From Apostichopus californicus (taxonomy: Eukaryota > Echinodermata > Holothuroidea > Aspidochirotida > Stichopodidae), in NCBI GenBank assembly GCA_020650975.1, contig JAIPMN010000266.1, positions 2,927 to 66,926 on the forward strand: a DNA stretch of 64,000 nt. Direction: 5' to 3'. The translations under genes were made by a program, and so were the position numbers. The notes beneath the pieces are model-generated. The model did not search any database and was not told the DNA's origin. It saw only the letters and a list, made by a program, of their open reading frames with translations. The stretch's first letter is position 1. Each line of letters starts with the position of its first letter. Below are positions 52,201 to 58,200 of the stretch, one piece after another.

Positions 52201-55200
52201 TCCTGTGGCTTAATATAGAAATGCTATCTTTTTCCCTTTTTTAGGTTGCATAAGCAACTAGCGTCTTTTATATGCACCAGCCATACAATGTGTTGAAATC
52301 TTCCCTGAAACAATAAAAAGTCTGCATCCACGTAGATACGTACGTACGAGGGAGTCGTATAATATGCTATACTTTCACTTTTGAGTCAATTCATTGATAA
52401 CGGTTTTCATCGGTTTGTCATCCCGGTAGTCTCGGAGGAAATTTACTTTGTTTCGTACTTACTTTTAATAATGGTATCAGCAGTTTTAATTTCCTTTTTA
52501 CTTTTTTTTTGTGGTTTTTTTTTGTTTCTGGATTATTTCAAGTATAGTCATAGAGGATTGACAGTCATTATCAGAGATACTCGATACTATGAAACTGTTA
52601 CCATGGCAATGGAAATTTATGATGATGAAGAAGAAGATGGTAACTTTCTGTTATGGTTCGAAATATGCCTGTGAGAGTCATTGTGTGATGTCACATCTAG
52701 TAATTAATCTCGGGCTTCTCAAGGAAAAGAAAAAATTTAATCATTAAAGAAACCACTGTTCCTAAATTTGGTCATTAATATGTTGTTCATCAACTGATGG
52801 AACATGTCACATTATCACAACACATGTAAAAAGGTGGGGGGGGGGATGTATGCAAGGGTTAGCCATTTTGTTTTTCATGGATTACCTATTAAGCTAGAAG
52901 TTTAGTAGGACTAGTGATTAATTACCATGGTACTGTTGCCATGGAAACAAAATAACAGATATTAACTTATAGTAAAAAAGATATTGATTGGAGAAAAATG
53001 TCTACATTGATTGCAAATTCAGATGGGCAAAATTTGCCCAAAAGCAACTGATTGTGCTGTGAATTAATTTTGTTCCACTTCCTGCCTGATTCATTTGTTC
53101 ATGTATGTCGTCTTAAATGTTCTGTAGCCACAGACAGAATTTTTGTTTCTCGTCAACCAAACAAAGCTGGATATTTATTTAATTACAGCAATGGTAACAT
53201 CAACAAAGTCAGTCACAGCACAATATGTGTGCAACTATATAAATACTGAATTCAATTGGTTTTAGTTTCTGATTATTGTGTATGTAAAACTTGATTGCAC
53301 AGTTGGGATGCATTAATATCCATTTTACTTTGTCTCAGGTTCCACGGATTCCATCGCAGCTTGTTTTCATTAACAAGCTATTAAAACAGTGTGCGTAATC
53401 TGAATAGGAAAGCCGTTTCACTTTTTAACATAGTCCGAGTTGTCAATTAGAAAGACGAGTCTATCCCAATTCTTGATTATAAATTTGGATTAATATGCCT
53501 TAGTACAATTACTATGACAGTGTTGATTGTGTATATATTGATATATTGTTTTTGAAAGGAATTTCCTTCAGAGCTGCTGTTGTGATACTAATTCCATCTT
53601 TGGACCTAAAAAATTGTATTAAATCAACCTGGAAGGCAGTTAGTTTACATTGTTACATAGTCATATATCCATTGTGGGGAATTTTTAATGACTTGTAGCA
53701 ACGTAACCATGTGGCTTGTAGCAACATATCCATGTGGGGAATGTTAACAGCTTGAAACAACATTGCAAGTGAGGCATGTTTAATGGCTTGTAGCAACAAG
53801 TGCATGTGGGAAATGTTTAACGGCTTGTAGCAACATATCCATGTGAGCAATGTTTAATGACTTGTAGCAACATATCCATGTAGGGAATGTTTAATGACTT
53901 GTAGCAACATATCCATGTGAGGAATGTTTAATGACTTGTAGCAACATATCTATGTGAGCAATGTTTAATGACTTGTAGCAACATATCCATGTGAGGAATG
54001 TTTAATGGATTGTAGCAACATATCTATGTGAGCAATGTTTAATGACTTGTAGCAACATATCCATGTGAGGAATGTTTAATGGATTGTAGCAACATATCCA
54101 TGTGAGGAATGTTTAATGACTTGTAGCAACATATCCATGTGAGGAATGTTTAATGGATTGTAGCAACATATCCATGTGAGGAATGTTTAATGACTTGTAG
54201 CAACATATCCATGTAGGAAATGTTTAATGACTTGTAGCAACATATCCATGTGAGGAATGTTTAATGGATTGTAGCAACATATCCATGTGAGGAATGTTTA
54301 ATGGATTGTAGCAACATATCCATGTGAGGAATGTTTAATGACTTGTAGCAACATATCCATGTAGGAAATGTTTAATGACTTGTAGCAACATATCCATGTG
54401 AGGAATGTTTAATGGATTGTAGCAACATATCCATGTGAGCAATGTTTAATGACTTGTAGCAACATATCCATGTGAGGAATGTTTAATGGATTGTAGCAAC
54501 ATATCCATGTGAGGAATGTTTAATGACTTGTAGCAACATATCCATGTAGGAAATGTTTAATGACTTGTAGCAACATATCCATGTGAGGAATGTTTAATGG
54601 ATTGTAGCAACATATCCATGTAGGGAATGCTTAATGACTTGTAGCAACATATCCATGTGAGGAATTTTTAATGGCTTGTAGCAACATATCCATGTGAGGT
54701 ATGTTTAACGGCTTGTAGCAACATATTCATGTTAGGAATGTTTAAAGACTTGTAGCAATATATCCATGTTAGGATTTGTTATGGCTTGTAGCAACATATC
54801 CATGTGAGGAATGTTTAATGACTTGTATCAACATATCCATGTGGGTAATGTTTAATGGCTTGTAGAAACATATCCATGTGAGCAATGTTTAATGGCTTGT
54901 AGCAACATATCCATGTGAGGAATGTTTAATGGCTTGTAGCAACATAGCCATGTAGGGAATATTTAATGGCTTGTAGCAACATATCCATGTGAGGAATATT
55001 TAATGGCATGTAGTAGTCGTGTCTATGGGGGGACCTTCAATCTCATGTAGCAGGCGTGTCTATTTAATGAAGTTTTTAGCAAACAATATATTCCATAGTC
55101 ATCTCTTATTTGCATAGCACTGTTGTACTTATGCATCTGTAATAATAGTTGTCAAGGTGAGGATTTACATAAAAGGAAGCCAAACATTTCTAATGAGTCT

Positions 55201-58200
55201 TATCATGATATAACCCCTGTTACTACACTAAGGAGTGACTGATCCTCACATTTTATCCTCTGAGTGTTTTTACTCTCTTCAATAGGGTGCAGTGATACAG
55301 ACGAAAAAATTGAAACGCTGAAGAAACTAGTAGAACAGTTACCGACTTCAGTTATGGTGGTTATGAGGTACCTGTTTGAGTTTCTGAAGGTGTAAGTAAA
55401 CTATCTCTTTTACAGTTTTGATGTTTCCTGTAATCACCTTAGTGATGAACATACTTGTAAATTTGTTCACTCAAAGGTGATACAGATTTGAGAGCCGAAC
55501 AGGAAATAAAATATCTAGCCTGCCGTTAGTTCAAACCTGAAAATCATTATCCCACCGGTGGCCAGCCGCAGTCCTAGCAAGTGATATGTCAATTTGTACT
55601 GCTGAGTCTAAATGTGTTCCTAATTTTAAAAACATTTGAAATTGGAAAATCTACCCGGATATGAAAGACAACCAATGTAATGCAAATTCTTTACACATCA
55701 GTTCACTCCCTTTATCTTTCTCTCATTTAGTAACTCCCTGAACTTTCTCCAACAAGTAACCCTTGTTATATTTATAAATCCCTTTCCTTCATATTTCCTT
55801 TGTTCTCCCTCACTATCTTCTTTAGTACTTTCTCCTCCCCCTACCAGTTGCAGCCACTCTCCCCCCCTCCCCCCTGACTTCTTTGTTCTCGATGTCTGTT
55901 TCTGTTTTCCCCTTTAGTACCTCCATGTATATTCTTAACCAGTAGCTCCTCCACCCCTTGTCCCCTCACCCCACATTTTTCTCTCTTTGCCTGTTTCTGT
56001 TTTCCCCCTTTAGTACCTCTTTGTATTCTTTTACCAGTAGCACCCCAACTGCCCCTCTCCCTACCCCCTTCCCTTTTCTTTATGTTCTCTCTGTCCTGTT
56101 GTACCTCTCAAAAGTTCCTCCTCCCAACATCTGTCATATATATCAGAGCTTGACTTGAATCCTCTTTTGGTCTTCCCACCCACAGCCTCTCTTCTCACAG
56201 TGATGAAAACATGATGGATACCCATAACCTGTCTGTCTGCTTTGGCCCTACCCTCCTGCACGCCCCAGTGGATGAGGACCTGGTCACCTCGCAGAGTCAC
56301 CTCATAGACGTTGTCGACCACATCATTCTCTTCGTGGAAGAAGTCTTCCCCAAAACTCCTGGAAGACACTTCAAAGATGGCAACAGCATCAGGTTAATAC
56401 AGTTTTCAGTATCGATTAACATTAAGATGGGGCAGGATTAAGAAGGATACTTCAAAAGTACACTTATAAGAAACAATTAGGATACTTCAAAGGGTCACTT
56501 AATAGGGTCACTTAAAGGGGACATTTAGGATATTTCACTGTTGCTGCGACCGAGTGCATACAGGTAGTAGCAATTGAAGCAATGAGGCTTAGCAATCTTG
56601 AGGTTCCGGGTTGGATTCCTGGCCGGGTCATAATAAGGTGGGTTTTTCATCCAAGAGCAATCTACGGTTTTCCCATCTGAAATGGCTCTCTAACTTGAAA
56701 AGATTCCAAATTTGAGTTAGTGGTAATCCATATGCCCTTGCAGGCTTCTCCCACATTCACGGTAGCTTGAGTGTCGCAAACACTAACTGCCTGATTGTTA
56801 TTATGATTATTATGATATTATTAATATCGAACGTTTTCTTTCTGTATATAAGTCATGTACTGCATCTGGTGATTATTTTGTATGTTTTTAATTATTATTA
56901 TTTTATTTGTTGCTGTTTCTCAGTCCTACCGGGAGCTTGGACACTATAGCAGAGTCTACATGTGATGGCAGTGAAGACAATTCTTCAGGTAATGTCTGTG
57001 AATTCATGGTAAATGTAATCATCTAGTACTCACCGATATACAGTACTACGGTCACTATCCTGTAATCTGTCAGTATCATGCTGGTCAAACTATACATTGG
57101 CTGCCAGCAGAACTAATACAGTGATCTCTGCACATAGCTGTCACTGTACTGTGAGTCAGCCAGTGTAGAGATTATGTTGTAACACTGGTTAATCACCTGT
57201 CACTAGCCTTATTATCCCATCCCCCCCCCCCCCGTCACCCATTTTAGTGATCGCTAGTGCTACAGTCTCTGCTCTGCAATCTACCCTAGAATAATCATCT
57301 CCAGTATATACCTCTCTACTGCATCTGTCACTATTATGTAATCTGTCACTAGCCTTATGACTCCAATCATAGTGACCTCTAGTGGTAGGGTCACTATTAT
57401 GTAATCTGACACTAGGCTTATGACTCCCATCAAAGTGACCTCTAGTGGTAGGGTCACTATTATGTAATCTGTCACTAGCCTTATGACTCTCATCATAGTG
57501 ACATCTAGTGGTAGGGTCACTATTATGTAATATGTCACTAGCCTTATTATTCCCATCAAAGTGATCTCTAGTGGTAGGGTCACTATTATGTAATCTGTCA
57601 CTAGCCTTATGACTCTCATCATAGTGACATCTAGTGGTAGGGTCACTATTATGTAATATGTCACTAGCCTTATTATTCCCATCAAAGTGATCTCTAGTGG
57701 TAGGGTCACTATTATGTAATCGGGCACTAGCCTTATTACTCCCATGACAGTGACCACTAGTGGTAGGGTCACTACTTTGTATTTTTTTGCAGGTTTGATG
57801 TCGGGGAAGGATGGGGAGAGTGGGCGGGGGAGTGCGCATTATTTTTATTTCTATTCATATATTTATTGTACCATTCAGCTACATACCATCAGTGCTCTAC
57901 TGTCTCATCAACCTGTACCCTAGCTCTTTAATATATACCTCTGATCTTCTCTCCATTAAATCTTTTTTTCCTGTCATGCTGTCATGAGATTCCTCCCTAA
58001 GTGGAACATGCTCTCTCTTCTTACACAAATTCATTTTGCAGTGAGTATCTTAGCTATCGCCAGGGACGATTACCTCAGCCAGAACTCTGAAGAACTTTCC
58101 TTCAGGAAAGGGCAACAGATGCATCTCTCTGCCAAAGTGGACAACAACTATTGGAGAGGATCCATTGGTTCCCAGGAAGGCCTCGTCAAATGCACCCACG

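Larger units (their letters stand above)
56989..58041. other. srGAP intron of 1.1 kb after exon 17
   Basis: Contains a C12 tract (57222-57233), the 63-bp minisatellite and a candidate 39-nt cassette exon. Confidence 0.8.

Noticed and set aside
52381-52674. Hydrophobic 97-codon frame with an acidic end in intron 14
   Set aside because: Low-complexity T-rich translation; exons 14 and 15 join in phase without it.
53675-55020. Regularly spaced repeats considered as a CRISPR-like array
   Set aside because: Units are contiguous with no unique spacers and lie in an intron of an animal gene; it is a minisatellite.
56575-56635. Second tRNA-like sequence
   Set aside because: Same reason: it is followed by a SINE body and a TTATTA tail, with a sister copy at 58299.
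57189-57839. Minus-strand open frame of 216 codons with a 21-residue repeat
   Set aside because: It is the antisense reading of the 63-bp minisatellite, open because the unit is a multiple of three.
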